From the NCBI GenBank assembly GCA_046327755.1, contig JAXLXW010000015.1, positions 1 to 64,000 of the forward strand: DNA of 64,000 bases, given 5' to 3'. Source of the DNA: SCN-70-22 sp046327755. GTDB taxonomy: Bacteria > Gemmatimonadota > Gemmatimonadetes > Gemmatimonadales > Gemmatimonadaceae. Shown here piece after piece: positions 1 to 8,958 of the stretch (positions are counted from its first letter, which is position 1; each line of letters opens with the position of its first letter). The notes under the pieces were generated by a model. That model searched no databases and was not told where the DNA came from. It saw only the letters and a program-made list of their open reading frames with translations. The translations under genes and the position numbers were made by a program.

Positions 1-55
1 CTCGGTTGCGACGACCGGCGACGGGGGAGTCGAGTGCCGCGCTCCAGGGTCGGTA

Positions 56-88
56 TCCCCCGTCTCCCGTCCCCCGTCTCGCTCCTAC
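56..88. repeat. Family B low-complexity repeat (CCCGTCTCCCGTC type)
   Basis: A C-rich tract built from imperfect copies of CCCGTCTC and CCCGTCCC lies just beyond the stop of the first minus-strand gene. A related GACGGGGGAG stretch sits at about 18-32 in the opposite orientation, so the pair could fold. The same unit recurs at about 1665, 3869 and 28438. No gene is visible in bases 1-84. Confidence 0.6.
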
Positions 89-1572
89 TTCCGGTAGTCC
101 AGCGCGGGCTTCTCCCGGTCCAGCCGCGTGCTGTACACGAAGTTTGCGCCGCGGCGCTGGTCGAACTCGGCCTTGGCCTTCACGATGATCGACGGGTCCT
201 TGAACAGGTCGATCGCCGTCAGCGACATCGTCTTGGCCGCAACGAGCATCCCCTTGGCGCCGATCGGCGTTCCGCCAGCCGCAACGGCCTGCCACGAGTG
301 CGCCGGCGTCCCCGGGACCCACGTGGCCGCGCTCAACTGCACGGTGGGCACGGTCCACGAGACGTCGCCCATGTCGGTGCTCGCCGGGTCGACGCTCCCC
401 CCCGTGAACGGGAAGACCTTCCCCGCGTCGTCGATCGGCGGCACGGGGCCCTGCAGCGACTTCTGCAGCTCGGTCGCGAATGCGCGATCCTCGGCGCTGT
501 ACTGCACGCCACCCACGCGCTCCAGGTTCTTCTGCTGCACCTTGGTCAGCACCTCGTTGGGCAGGACGTTGTACACGGCGCCGATCGTCTCGTGCTCGAC
601 CGTCGTCATCGTTCCCATCGCGGCCCCCTTCGAAGCGTTGATGATCCACTGCCAGATCTGGTCGAGGACGCGCATGTCGCTCTGCCGCGCGTAGATGAAC
701 AGCTCGGCGAAGTCGGGAACGACGTTCGGCGCCTTGCCCCCCGATGTGATGATGTAGTGGATTCGCGTGTCCTGCGGGACGTGCTCGCGCAGCATGTTGA
801 CCATGTGCGTCATCGCCTCCACCCCGTCGAGCGCCGAGCGCCCCTTGTCGGGGGCCGCCGCCGCGTGCGCCGAGATGCCACGGAAGCGGAACTTGGCCGA
901 GATGTTGGCCAGCGTGCTGTTGGCGTCGGCGACGTTGCGATCGCCCGGGTGCCACGACACGACGGCGTCGACGTCCTTGAACAGCCCGGCGCGCACCATG
1001 TACACCTTGCCGCTCCCCCCTTCCTCGGCCGGCGTCCCGTAGAAGCGCAGCGTTCCCGGGATCTTGTTGGCCACCATCCACTCCTTGACCGTGATCGCCG
1101 CCGCGGTCGAGGCGGTGCCGAACAGGTGGTGTCCACAGCCGTGCCCCGGTCCGCCATCGGCGATCGCCTTCTTGAACGGCGACGCCTCCTGTGACAGCCC
1201 CGGCAACGCATCGAACTCGCCGACGATGGCGATCACGGGCTTTCCGCTGCCGAACGTCGCGGTGAAGCCCGTCGGCTCGCCGACCACCCCCGCGTTCACG
1301 GCGAAGCCGGCGTCCTTGAGCTCCTTCTGCAGCAGCGCGCTCGACTTCTCTTCCTGGTACCCGACCTCGGCGAAGCCCCAGATCTGCTTCGCCACGCCGG
1401 CGTAGTGGTCGAACTTCGCGTCGAGTGCGGCGATGATGGGGGCCGCCGCGTCCGGCTTTCCTTTCTGCGCCTGGACGGCGGTGGGAAGGAGGAACGGGAG
1501 GGCAGCGCCGGCGGCGACCAGGCGCCCCAGCGGACGGGAGAACGGACGAGAGAACGGACGGATGTGAGTCAT
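85..1572 (-). CDS. M20-family amidohydrolase, AbgB-like, secreted
   Basis: The 495-residue protein belongs to the M20 metallo-hydrolases and most resembles subunit B of aminobenzoyl-glutamate hydrolase. These enzymes use two metal ions to cleave an N-acyl amino acid amide bond. The N-terminus is basic and then hydrophobic and ends in VQAQ, a plausible signal peptide, so the protein is probably exported, unlike E. coli AbgB. A GHGCGHHLFG metal-binding motif lies near residue 160 and the catalytic and metal glutamates appear in PAEEGGSG near residue 200. The lid domain follows (FRGISAHAAAAPD). The length is normal for the family. The substrate could be any N-acylated amino acid or dipeptide and is not shown by the sequence. 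Confidence 0.85.
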   Translation of the reverse strand: MTHIRPFSRPFSRPLGRLVAAGAALPFLLPTAVQAQKGKPDAAAPIIAALDAKFDHYAGVAKQIWGFAEVGYQEEKSSALLQKELKDAGFAVNAGVVGEPTGFTATFGSGKPVIAIVGEFDALPGLSQEASPFKKAIADGGPGHGCGHHLFGTASTAAAITVKEWMVANKIPGTLRFYGTPAEEGGSGKVYMVRAGLFKDVDAVVSWHPGDRNVADANSTLANISAKFRFRGISAHAAAAPDKGRSALDGVEAMTHMVNMLREHVPQDTRIHYIITSGGKAPNVVPDFAELFIYARQSDMRVLDQIWQWIINASKGAAMGTMTTVEHETIGAVYNVLPNEVLTKVQQKNLERVGGVQYSAEDRAFATELQKSLQGPVPPIDDAGKVFPFTGGSVDPASTDMGDVSWTVPTVQLSAATWVPGTPAHSWQAVAAGGTPIGAKGMLVAAKTMSLTAIDLFKDPSIIVKAKAEFDQRRGANFVYSTRLDREKPALDYRK

Positions 1573-1664
1573 GACGGAAGGTGGAGGGAGTCTCCCGCCA
1601 ACATAGGGACGAGTGGACGACCGTCAATCAATGAAAAGCGCGCCATCCCGCGCATCGCTCGCCG

Positions 1665-1702
1665 CCGAACTCCCGTCTCCCATCCCCTGTCTCCCGTCCC
1701 TA
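1665..1702. repeat. Family B low-complexity repeat
   Basis: Imperfect copies of CTCCCGTC/CTCCCATC/CCCTGTC fill the spacer immediately downstream of the Uma2 gene stop and upstream of the AbgB-like gene. This is the same unit as at 56-88, 3869-3897 and 28438-28474. Confidence 0.6.
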
Positions 1703-2260
1703 CTCCCCCAGCGCCTCCGCGAACATCGCCCCCACCTCGAGATCGAGCGGCGGAACGTTCGGTGCCGGCTCCCAGCGCAGCACCCCGTCGATGATCTCGG
1801 GGCGATCCTGCCCCGGGCGCCAGCGCTCGATGGTGCGTGCGTCGGCATCCGCGATCCAGTACTCGCCGACCCTCTCTTCCATGTAGATGCGGCGCTTGGT
1901 GATGCGGTCGTGGCGCGCCGTGCCGGGGGAGAGGACTTCGACGGCGAGGAGGAGATGGCGCACGTCGCCGAAGCCCATCGCCGGACGTCCATGGACGTCG
2001 CGCGTCGCGAAGACGTCCGGTTCCAATAGCCGAGTCGACGAGAATTCGACGTCGGCGGGCGCCACGATCGCGCGTCCGAGACGGTTCGCTCGCAGGTACG
2101 CGTCCAGTTGGCGAGCGAGGGCAAAGACCACGTGTTGGTGCTTCCACGCGGGCGCCGGCGTCACCGCCAACACCCCGTCGAGCACCTCGTAGCGCTTCCC
2201 GTCGTCAGGGAGCGCCCGCGCCCGTTCCGCCGTCCACTCTTCCGCCATCGGCATGACCAT
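1700..2260 (-). CDS. Uma2-family (DUF820) putative PD-(D/E)xK endonuclease
   Basis: A protein of about 186 residues of the Uma2 family, which has a restriction-endonuclease-like fold and is often present in many copies in high-GC and cyanobacterial genomes. Its physiological role is unknown. Family hallmarks visible are the N-terminal LPDDGKRYEVLDG segment, the LEPDVFATRD aspartate motif, LLLAVEVLSPGTARHDRITKRRIYME (VEVLSPS-type catalytic strand) and GEYWIADADARTIE (the VxEYWIVD signature). The start is uncertain: three methionines lie within five codons (2260, 2254, 2248), and the first is used here because a GGGG stretch lies just before it. It is monocistronic, with family B repeat at its 3' end. 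Confidence 0.8.
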   Translation of the reverse strand: MVMPMAEEWTAERARALPDDGKRYEVLDGVLAVTPAPAWKHQHVVFALARQLDAYLRANRLGRAIVAPADVEFSSTRLLEPDVFATRDVHGRPAMGFGDVRHLLLAVEVLSPGTARHDRITKRRIYMEERVGEYWIADADARTIERWRPGQDRPEIIDGVLRWEPAPNVPPLDLEVGAMFAEALGE

Positions 2261-2478
2261 ACCATACCCCACACGCGCCGAGCCTCGCAAGCAATCCCAA
2301 CGCGGAGCCTAACGCTCGGCGCGTCGTGCACGCGTACCGAAACAACGCGCGTGTCATCATGGTCGCGGCAGCTTTCCGCGCCGCCGCTCGGGTGGTAGGA
2401 TCTTCCGGTCGTCGCACGACATCGCTGCGTTATCCTTGCGTAGTCCGAACGTTTCCGTCACTCGCCGCTCCCCGTCGC

Positions 2479-3867
2479 ATGCAACGCTTTCCCTATCGAT
2501 CGCTCTCGATGGTCGCATTCGTGGCGATCACCGCCTTCCCCGTCGCGGCACAGGAGACCGATGCCCCGCTCCGTCGCACGGTGCAGGCGCGCCGCGACCC
2601 CGTCGCCTCGGCGCTCCCGACGTGGTCGGAGCAGATCCGCATCCGCGAGTCGTGGCTCGACACGCGCCACCGCCTGCTGCTCGACATGATGCGGAAGCGC
2701 GGCATCGGGATGTGGATCGTCGTCAACGAGGAGTTCCACAACGATCCGCTCGCCGAGTTCATCGCGCCGCCGCGTCCGTATACCGGCAACCGCGACTTCT
2801 TCATCTTCGTCGATACCGGCGGCACCTCGCTCCGGCGCATCGCCGTCACCGGCTACTCCGAGGACAACCTCAAGCGATGGTTCGAGTCGCCCGACGAGCC
2901 CAAGCCCATCACCACCGTCCTCCCCGAGTTGGTCAAGCAGTACGATCCCAAGCGCATTGCGTTGGGCACGGGGGGCAAGCGCGGCGTCACGCGCTCGCTT
3001 ACGCACGACACCTGGGTCGACCTCACGAAGCTCATCGGTCCCGACGCCGAACAGCGCGTGGTCCCGGCGGCCGACCTCATCGAGGAGTACCTCGACACGC
3101 GCATCCCCGAGGAGATGCCGTACTACCGCAAGGCGGTGCAGCTGACGGAGTCGCTGGCGCGGCGCGCCCTCTCCAACGAGGTCATCGTCCCCGGCAAGAC
3201 CACCGTGGGCGACGTGCGCAACTGGCTCTACGACGCGCTCTGGGCCGCTGGCGTGCGTACCTGGTTCCAGCCTGACCTGCGCGTGCAGCGGCAGGGGATG
3301 GGGAAGGCCTCCTCGCGCGGCTTCCTCGCCGTCGCCCCGGAGAGCACGGTGATCCGCCGAGGCGACGTGGTGCACCTCGACTTCGGCATCTCGGTGATGG
3401 GGTTCGACACCGACTGGCAGAAGATGGCCTACGTCCTCAAGCCGGGCGAGCGCGACGTCCCGGCCGGGCTCAAGGCGGCGATGCGGAACTCCAACACGCT
3501 GCAGGACGTGATGATGAAGACCTACTCGCGCCCCGGCGCCCCGGTCGCCGACGTCTATGACTCCACGATGGCCGAGATGAAGCGCCGCGGGATCACCGCG
3601 ATGATCTACTCACACCCGATAGGCAACCAGGGGCACGGGCTTGGCGCAGCGATCGACTTCCGCTCGGCGCAGCGCCCGGAGCTTGGCGCCTCGGGGAAGT
3701 CGCTGCGGAAGGGCTCCTACATCTCCATCGAACTCAACACGCGGACCCCGGTCCCCGAGTGGGGCGGGCAGGACGTCTTCGTGATGTTCGAGGACGATGC
3801 GCACCTCACGGATGCGGGGTGGGAGTTCTTCAGGCCGAGGCAGGAGGCGTGGTACGTCATCAAATGA
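2479..3867 (+). CDS. M24-family metallopeptidase (Xaa-Pro aminopeptidase-like), secreted
   Basis: A 462-residue protein with a creatinase/aminopeptidase P-like layout: an N-terminal domain and a C-terminal pita-bread catalytic domain. The dinuclear metal ligands can be followed: HLDFG aspartate, a second aspartate in GFDTDWQ, the histidine in SHPIGNQGHGLG, a glutamate in SIELNT, and a last glutamate near VMFEDDAHLT. The ATG at 2479 is chosen because it begins a clear signal peptide (MQRFPYRSLSMVAFVAIT, cleavage after VAAQ). An upstream in-frame extension has no such character. Enzymes of this class remove an N-terminal residue before proline or cleave related amide bonds. The exact substrate is unknown. 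A terminator-like hairpin follows at 3903-3922. Confidence 0.85.
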   Translation: MQRFPYRSLSMVAFVAITAFPVAAQETDAPLRRTVQARRDPVASALPTWSEQIRIRESWLDTRHRLLLDMMRKRGIGMWIVVNEEFHNDPLAEFIAPPRPYTGNRDFFIFVDTGGTSLRRIAVTGYSEDNLKRWFESPDEPKPITTVLPELVKQYDPKRIALGTGGKRGVTRSLTHDTWVDLTKLIGPDAEQRVVPAADLIEEYLDTRIPEEMPYYRKAVQLTESLARRALSNEVIVPGKTTVGDVRNWLYDALWAAGVRTWFQPDLRVQRQGMGKASSRGFLAVAPESTVIRRGDVVHLDFGISVMGFDTDWQKMAYVLKPGERDVPAGLKAAMRNSNTLQDVMMKTYSRPGAPVADVYDSTMAEMKRRGITAMIYSHPIGNQGHGLGAAIDFRSAQRPELGASGKSLRKGSYISIELNTRTPVPEWGGQDVFVMFEDDAHLTDAGWEFFRPRQEAWYVIK

Positions 3868-3868
3868 G

Positions 3869-3897
3869 ACGGGAGACGGGGGACGGGGGACGGGAGT
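3869..3897. repeat. Family B low-complexity repeat
   Basis: Starts at the stop codon of the M24 peptidase gene and consists of GACGGGAGACGGGGGACGGG-type units in the opposite orientation to the copy at 28438-28474. It precedes the terminator-like hairpin. Confidence 0.65.
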
Positions 3898-3902
3898 GCG
3901 TC

Positions 3903-3922
3903 GGGGCGCCTAACGGCGCCCC
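3903..3922 (+). terminator. Hairpin GGGGCGCC-TAAC-GGCGCCCC
   Basis: A perfect 8-bp GC stem with a four-base TAAC loop lies 35 bp after the M24 peptidase stop. It looks like a transcription terminator although no long T-run follows. The loop carries the CCTAACG heptamer that recurs across the window. Confidence 0.55.
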
Positions 3923-4040
3923 GGCGCGTCTTCAACGGGGGGTTTTCCTCACGTAGGGGGAGGGTGGTAGGATGTGCGGGATGCGCGGCGGGCGGGCGGT
4001 GCGCTTGGTGCGAAAGACTCCTTTTCGGTGTGATGCCATC

Positions 4041-5495
4041 ATGATGAGCGTGCGCGCGACACTCGGTCCCTCTCTCGTTCTCGCTGCAGCGGTGGCGACG
4101 ACGTTGCCGGCGCAACAATCCACCCAGACGTCGTCCGCCATCGCCATCACGCATGCGACGGTCGTCGATGTCGCGAGCGGGCGCCTAGCGAGTGGACAGA
4201 CAATCGTCGTCGAGGGCTCGCGCATTCGCGCCGTCACGGCGGACGCACGCGCGAAGCTCCCGGAGGGGGCGCGTGTCGTCGATGCCTCCGGGAAGTTCGT
4301 CATCCCGGGGTTGTGGGACATGCACGTGCATGCGGTAGGGCCGATGATCGACCGGCTCTTCCTCACGCCGCTGGCGGCGATGGGGGTCACCGGTGTGCGC
4401 GACATGTGGGGGCGCTTTGCGTGGTATGACTCGGCGCGCGTGCAGACAACGCGCGGCGACCTGGTGGCGCCGCGTTTCGTGGGCCCCGGGCACATCCTCG
4501 ACGGAGCCCCAGCCATCTGGCCCGGCTCCACCGGGGTGAAGGATGCCGCCGAGGCGCGCCGCATGGTGGACTCGCTTGCGGCTGGCGGTGCTGCCTTCAT
4601 CAAGGTCTACTCACGCCTCACGCCTGACGAGTTCCGTGCCGCCGCCGGGCAGGCAAGGGCACGCGGGCTCCCCTTCGCCGGGCACGTCCCGTCGCTCGTG
4701 AGCGTGGGCGAGGCGTCCGACCTCGGGATGAAGAGCATCGAGCACTTGCAGATGATCGTGAACGCCTGCTCGCGCGATGAAGATGCGATGCGCGCGGAGT
4801 ACGTCGCAGCGCACGCGTCGCCCAAGGGGTGGGACTCGGCCGGCGTCATCGCGAGGGTGCAGGCGCGTCGCATCGTCGACACGTACGACGAGAACCGCTG
4901 CCGGACCCTCGCGGCGCGCCTGAAGAAGAACGGGACGTGGATGGTCCCGACGATGACGGTGCTGCGTTCGATCGCCTATCTCGACGACACCACCCTCGCC
5001 GCCGACCCGCGCATGGCGTACATGCCGCGCTTCTTCAGCGCGGGGTGGAATCCGAAGAACGACTTCCGCTTCCGCATGATGACGCCGCAGGACTGGGCGG
5101 TGCGGAAGGAGGTCTTCGCCGAGCAGCAGAAGATCGTGGCGCTCCTGCACAAGGCGGGGGTGCAGTTCCTGGCCGGGACCGACCTGTCGAATCCCTACAT
5201 CTTCCCCGGCTTCTCGCTGCACGAGGAGCTGCGCAACCTCGTCACCGCCGGCTTCACCCCGCGCGAGGCACTCGAGGCCGCGACGCTCAACCCCGCCCGC
5301 TATCTCAACGCCACCGACTCGTTAGGAACGGTGCAGGCCGGGAAGCTCGCCGACCTCGTCGTCCTCGACGCCAATCCGCTCACGGACATCGCCAACACGG
5401 AAAAGATCCACGCGGTCATCCTGAACGGACGCCTGATCGACTCGGCGCAGCGCGCGAGGTTGCTGGAGGAGGCAAGGGCCCAGGCGCGTCGGTGA
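4041..5495 (+). CDS. Secreted metal-dependent amidohydrolase (imidazolonepropionase-like clade)
   Basis: A 484-residue protein of the amidohydrolase superfamily, a TIM-barrel metal hydrolase. The DMHVH motif near residue 95 gives two metal histidines. Downstream are HLQMIV, the GTDLSNPY aspartate region and the C-terminal beta-sandwich return AGKLADLVVLDANPL. These match the group commonly annotated as imidazolonepropionase-related or Xaa-Pro dipeptidase-like amidohydrolases, whose members hydrolyse cyclic amides or dipeptides. The ATG at 4041 begins a signal peptide (MMSVRATLGPSLVLAAAVATT, then LPAQQ), while the upstream in-frame extension is arginine-rich noise. The last codons run straight into a family A repeat. 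Confidence 0.82.
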   Translation: MMSVRATLGPSLVLAAAVATTLPAQQSTQTSSAIAITHATVVDVASGRLASGQTIVVEGSRIRAVTADARAKLPEGARVVDASGKFVIPGLWDMHVHAVGPMIDRLFLTPLAAMGVTGVRDMWGRFAWYDSARVQTTRGDLVAPRFVGPGHILDGAPAIWPGSTGVKDAAEARRMVDSLAAGGAAFIKVYSRLTPDEFRAAAGQARARGLPFAGHVPSLVSVGEASDLGMKSIEHLQMIVNACSRDEDAMRAEYVAAHASPKGWDSAGVIARVQARRIVDTYDENRCRTLAARLKKNGTWMVPTMTVLRSIAYLDDTTLAADPRMAYMPRFFSAGWNPKNDFRFRMMTPQDWAVRKEVFAEQQKIVALLHKAGVQFLAGTDLSNPYIFPGFSLHEELRNLVTAGFTPREALEAATLNPARYLNATDSLGTVQAGKLADLVVLDANPLTDIANTEKIHAVILNGRLIDSAQRARLLEEARAQARR

Positions 5496-5514
5496 GAAGA
5501 CGAGAAGACGAGGA
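5494..5514. repeat. Family A GACGAGAAGA repeat, single arm
   Basis: Two to three copies of GAGAAGACGA fill the 22-bp gap between the convergent amidohydrolase and AmpG-like genes. No inverted partner is seen here, unlike at the paired sites. Confidence 0.6.
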
Positions 5515-5517
5515 TGT

Positions 5518-6873
5518 CTAGCCCTTCGTCTCCTTCTTCCCAAACCCTTCATCCACCCGCACCATCGCCGCCACCACAAACCCCGGCACCGTCGACAGCA
5601 TCACCCAGAGAAAGAAGTGCTGGTAGCCGAGCCGCTCCTGCAACGCGCCGGCGAACATGCCGGGGAGCATCATCCCTAACGCCATGAAGCCGGTACAGAT
5701 GGCGTAGTGCGCCGTCTGCTGCGCACCGCGCGACACCATCATCATGAACAGGATGTACGCGGTGAAGCCGAAGCCGTAGCCGAACTGCTCGAGCGCGACG
5801 GCGACGGAGATGAGGGTGAGGCTCGTCGGCTGCGTGTAGGCGAGCCAGACGAAGATGAGGTCGGGGAGGTGGATGGCGACGACGAAGAGCCAGAGCAGGC
5901 GCTTGAGTCCGTAGCGCGAGGCGAGCCACCCGCCAAAGAGCCCGCCACCGGTGAGCGCCAGCACGCCAACCGTTCCGTACGCGACGCCGACTTCGCTCGT
6001 GGTGAGCCCCAGCCCGCCCTCGCTGCGCGCGTCGAGCAGGAACGGGGTGACGAGCTTGACCAGCTGCGCCTCGGCGAACCGGTACAGCAACAGGAAGGCG
6101 AGCGTCGACGCAATCCCCGGGCGTTGGAAGAACGACGCGAAGACGGAGAAGAACGACGGCGTTGCGGCTGCCGGTTCGCCGTCGGCGGCGGCGATTGCGT
6201 CACGCGCCGCGACATCGCTCGCCGGCCGCGGCAGGATGACGCGATGCCAGGCGGCCAGCAGTGCCATCATCCCGGCGAGTGCGCCGAAGGTGATGGCCCA
6301 CGCGCGGCGCGGCGCGTCAGGGGTCTGCGTCTCCAGCCACCCCGCGAGGACGACGAATGCGCCCTGCCCGGTGATCATGGCCAGCCGGTACGCCGTGCTG
6401 CGCACGCCGACGAAGGCGGCCGCCTCCTGCGTGGGGAGGCCGAGCAAGTAGAAGCCGTCGCAGGCGATGTCGTGCGTTGCCGAGGTGAGCGCCATCGCCC
6501 ACAGCACCGCCAGCGTCACCGCGAAGAAGGCGGGCGACCCCAACGCGAGTGCGACCGCCACCAGCGCCGCGGAGACGCCAAACTGCGTCGTCACCGTCCA
6601 CCATCGTTTGGTCCCGTACAGCTCGATGACGGGACTCCACAGCGGCTTGACGACCCACGGGAGGTAGAGCCAGCTGGTGTAGAGCGCGATGTCGGCGTTG
6701 GAGATGCCAAGCCGCTTGTACATCACGACCGACACGGTCATGACCACGACATACGGCAGCCCCTGCGCGAAGTAGAGCGAAGGGACCCAACGCCAGGGGT
6801 GACCAGTGGGCGGCGCTGCGCGCAGAGGACGAGAAGACGAGAGGACGAGAAGACGAGGAAACGCTGCGGGCAA
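5518..6873 (-). CDS. MFS transporter, AmpG-like permease (PAT family)
   Basis: A 451-residue polytopic membrane protein with about twelve hydrophobic segments. Its N-terminal segment WRWVPSLYFAQGLPY, followed by LYTSWLYLPWVVKPLWSPVIE, is characteristic of AmpG-type permeases. AmpG imports anhydromuropeptides into the cytoplasm for cell-wall recycling. Relatives in the PAT family carry acetyl-CoA or siderophores, so the substrate is uncertain. The nearby BlaI/BlaR1 pair and M23 peptidase fit a cell-wall theme but share no operon with it. The only start that keeps the first helix is TTG at 6873, and its first 15 or so codons (PRLLVLSSSRPL) are translated family A repeat, suggesting the repeat invaded the 5' end. 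Confidence 0.8.
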   Translation of the reverse strand: MPAAFPRLLVLSSSRPLRAAPPTGHPWRWVPSLYFAQGLPYVVVMTVSVVMYKRLGISNADIALYTSWLYLPWVVKPLWSPVIELYGTKRWWTVTTQFGVSAALVAVALALGSPAFFAVTLAVLWAMALTSATHDIACDGFYLLGLPTQEAAAFVGVRSTAYRLAMITGQGAFVVLAGWLETQTPDAPRRAWAITFGALAGMMALLAAWHRVILPRPASDVAARDAIAAADGEPAAATPSFFSVFASFFQRPGIASTLAFLLLYRFAEAQLVKLVTPFLLDARSEGGLGLTTSEVGVAYGTVGVLALTGGGLFGGWLASRYGLKRLLWLFVVAIHLPDLIFVWLAYTQPTSLTLISVAVALEQFGYGFGFTAYILFMMMVSRGAQQTAHYAICTGFMALGMMLPGMFAGALQERLGYQHFFLWVMLSTVPGFVVAAMVRVDEGFGKKETKG

Positions 6874-7017
6874 GGCTAGCAGCGGTGGGCGCTTCTGGCG
6901 AGCGGAGCCGCGAATCCCCCAGGTCTCCTTCTCCCCGCGAGGTAAACGCTCCCTCCCCCACAGGTGTCAGACCCCACAGCCCCCTCGTCCTCTCGTCTTC
7001 CCGTCCTCTCGTCTTCC
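6824..7017. repeat. Family A repeat, inverted pair between divergent genes
   Basis: GAGGACGAGAAGACGAG units at 6824-6860 are matched by their reverse complements (CCTCTCGTCTTCC units) at 6983-7017, so the 194-bp element could fold into a long hairpin. It occupies the divergent promoter region of the AmpG-like and blaI-like genes. The left arm lies inside the transporter's apparent coding start and the right arm ends 8 bp before the blaI ATG. Confidence 0.65.
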
Positions 7018-7025
7018 AAGGAAAA

Positions 7026-7421
7026 ATGGACGCCACCGTCTCGCTCACCGACCTGCAGCTCGCCATCGTGCGCATCCTCTGGTCGCGTGGTCCGTCGACT
7101 GTCGTGGAGGTGCAGGAGGGGCTGCTCCCCGAGCGGCCGCTCGCCCAGACGACCGTCGCCACTCTCCTCTCCCGCCTCGAGAAGCGCGGCGTGGTGAGTC
7201 ACCAGATCGTCGGGCGGCAGTTTCGGTACGAGGCCGAGGTGACCGAACCGGAGGTACGCCGCTCGATGGTAGGGGAGCTGACCTCGATGCTCTTCGCCGG
7301 GCGCCCGGCAGCGCTCATCTCGCACCTCATCGTGGAGCGCGACATTCAGCCAGGCGATCTCGACGAGGTGAAGCGCCTCATCGCTGCCGCCGAGGAGCGC
7401 GTGTCGGCCGATGGACGCTAG
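7026..7421 (+). CDS. BlaI/MecI/CopY-family transcriptional repressor
   Basis: A 131-residue winged-helix repressor. LTDLQLAIVRILWSRGPSTVVEVQEGL followed by TTVATLLSRLEKRGVVSH is the BlaI DNA-binding domain, and the C-terminal half is the dimerisation helix region cleaved by BlaR1-type proteases in known systems. The ATG at 7026 is preceded by AAGGA at good spacing and starts exactly at the conserved domain. The last 11 bp overlap the M56 sensor gene, the usual BlaI-BlaR1 arrangement. No beta-lactamase gene lies nearby, so the regulon is unknown. Gemmatimonadota and similar phyla carry many such pairs. Confidence 0.9.
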   Translation: MDATVSLTDLQLAIVRILWSRGPSTVVEVQEGLLPERPLAQTTVATLLSRLEKRGVVSHQIVGRQFRYEAEVTEPEVRRSMVGELTSMLFAGRPAALISHLIVERDIQPGDLDEVKRLIAAAEERVSADGR

Positions 7422-8829
7422 CTGGTTTCTCTCCCTCGCCGGCATCGCCGGGAGCGGCGCGGTGGTCGTGGGGGCCTGGCTCCTGACGTACGCGCTGCAC
7501 AGCACGGCGCTCCTGCTCGCGGCGTGGGGGGTGACGTCGCTCCGGTGGTTTGGGTGGTCGCCGGCGGCGCGACAGGTCATCTGGCGTGTGGCGCTGGTGG
7601 CCGGCGTGCTCACGTCGGCGGCGCAGGTCGCTGCCCCGGCGCTCTCTCGGGGGAACGTGTTGCGCCTGACGGATTCGGCGCGCCGCTCGGTCGCGGCGGT
7701 GCAGGTGCTGCAGCGCCGCGCGGTGCCGGAGGGATCGGAGGCGTCGGCTGTGCCGAATGCGCCACGCGCGCTTCACTCAGACGCACTCCTCGGCGCCCTC
7801 GATGCCCGCGGAATCGCCCTCCCCAGCGCGTTCGACGGCAGCGCCATCCGTGTCATGGTCTTCACCATCTCGCGTGCGGCGATCGCCGTCGCGGCGTGGG
7901 GGCTGGTCGCGCTCGTGCTCGTCACCCGCATGGCGATGACTCGCCGGCGGTTGATGGAGTCGCTCGCCGACCGGCGTGCGGCGCCGTCGTCGCTCGCCGC
8001 TGGCGCCCTGCGGCACCTGGCCGCGCTGGCCGGTGTGCGGCGTACGGTCGCGCTCAGCACCAGCGATGCGCTTCCGGCCCCGGCCGCGATCTCCTCGCGC
8101 GAGATCGTCCTCCCCACGCGCGCACTGCGTGACCTCTCGCTCGCCGAGCAGGAAGGGGTGCTCGCCCACGAACTCGCGCACGTGGTGCGGCACGACACGC
8201 GGTGGTTGCAACTGGCGGCGTGGATCGAGCGCTTGGCCTGGTTCCAGCCGCTCAACCGAGTGGCGCGCCGCCAGATGCAACTGCACGCCGAGTTCGCCGC
8301 CGACGCCTGGGCGGTGCAGCTCACGCGGCAGCCGCTCGCCCTGGCGCGCGCCCTGGCCCGTGTCGCCGAGTGGGTGGCCGCCAGTCCTGCGGGCGATCGG
8401 TACGGCGCGACCGGCGCCGCGACCACTGCCGGGGCCGACGGCTCTCCGCTGGTGGAACGCGTGCGTCGCCTCACGACCTCGCCGCGCGGCGGTGACGGCT
8501 CCCATCGCCTTGGCGGGCGTTGGGCCGTTGGTGTCATGACCGCCGCGGCGTCGCTGGCCCTCGCCTTCCTTCCCCGCATTGACGCTGGTGGCACGGCGCG
8601 GCATGCCGCCCTCGTCGCGGAAGAGGAACGCTTCGACGTACGCCTCGCCGACACGCCGCAGCGGCGGGAAGCGTCCCTCGGCGCTCGCCCCGACGATCGA
8701 GGCGCGCACTGGTCCGGGACGCAGGTGCGCATCGTCCGCGTGGGGAATCCGGCGCTGCGACTCGTGCCGCCCCCCGGGCTCCAGGCGAACCCTCGTCGGA
8801 TTCTCGTCATCGCTCGCCAGGTGTCGTAG
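7411..8829 (+). CDS. BlaR1-like M56-family membrane metallopeptidase
   Basis: A 472-residue integral membrane protease. Hydrophobic segments lie near residues 10-30, 35-55 and 150-175 and a last one near 370-390. The zinc motif HELAH (first His at residue 253) with the downstream glutamate in FAADAWAVQL marks the M56 gluzincin domain. In BlaR1 and MecR1 the protease is triggered by an extracellular sensor and inactivates the partner repressor. Here the extracellular C-terminus after the last helix is only about 80 residues, so there is no penicillin-binding sensor domain and the signal must differ. It overlaps the BlaI-like gene by 11 bp and is followed by a strong hairpin at 8901-8940. Confidence 0.85.
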   Translation: MDASWFLSLAGIAGSGAVVVGAWLLTYALHSTALLLAAWGVTSLRWFGWSPAARQVIWRVALVAGVLTSAAQVAAPALSRGNVLRLTDSARRSVAAVQVLQRRAVPEGSEASAVPNAPRALHSDALLGALDARGIALPSAFDGSAIRVMVFTISRAAIAVAAWGLVALVLVTRMAMTRRRLMESLADRRAAPSSLAAGALRHLAALAGVRRTVALSTSDALPAPAAISSREIVLPTRALRDLSLAEQEGVLAHELAHVVRHDTRWLQLAAWIERLAWFQPLNRVARRQMQLHAEFAADAWAVQLTRQPLALARALARVAEWVAASPAGDRYGATGAATTAGADGSPLVERVRRLTTSPRGGDGSHRLGGRWAVGVMTAAASLALAFLPRIDAGGTARHAALVAEEERFDVRLADTPQRREASLGARPDDRGAHWSGTQVRIVRVGNPALRLVPPPGLQANPRRILVIARQVS

Positions 8830-8900
8830 CCAGTGGTCGGACGTCGCCCGTCCAGAGACTGAAGCGCCTGCGGCGCCGCCCGCTGAACGGCTGGACCCAC

Positions 8901-8940
8901 GAGGGGCGACCGATACCTTCTCCGGCATCGGTCGCCCCTC
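8901..8940. terminator. Perfect 14-bp inverted repeat, terminator-like
   Basis: GAGGGGCGACCGAT at 8901-8914 pairs perfectly with its reverse complement at 8927-8940 around a 12-base loop. It lies 70 bp past the M56 gene and 18 bp before the M23 gene start, so it may terminate the blaI-M56 transcript or act in the leader of the next gene. Confidence 0.7.
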
Positions 8941-8958
8941 GCGCGTTGCACCTTGCCC

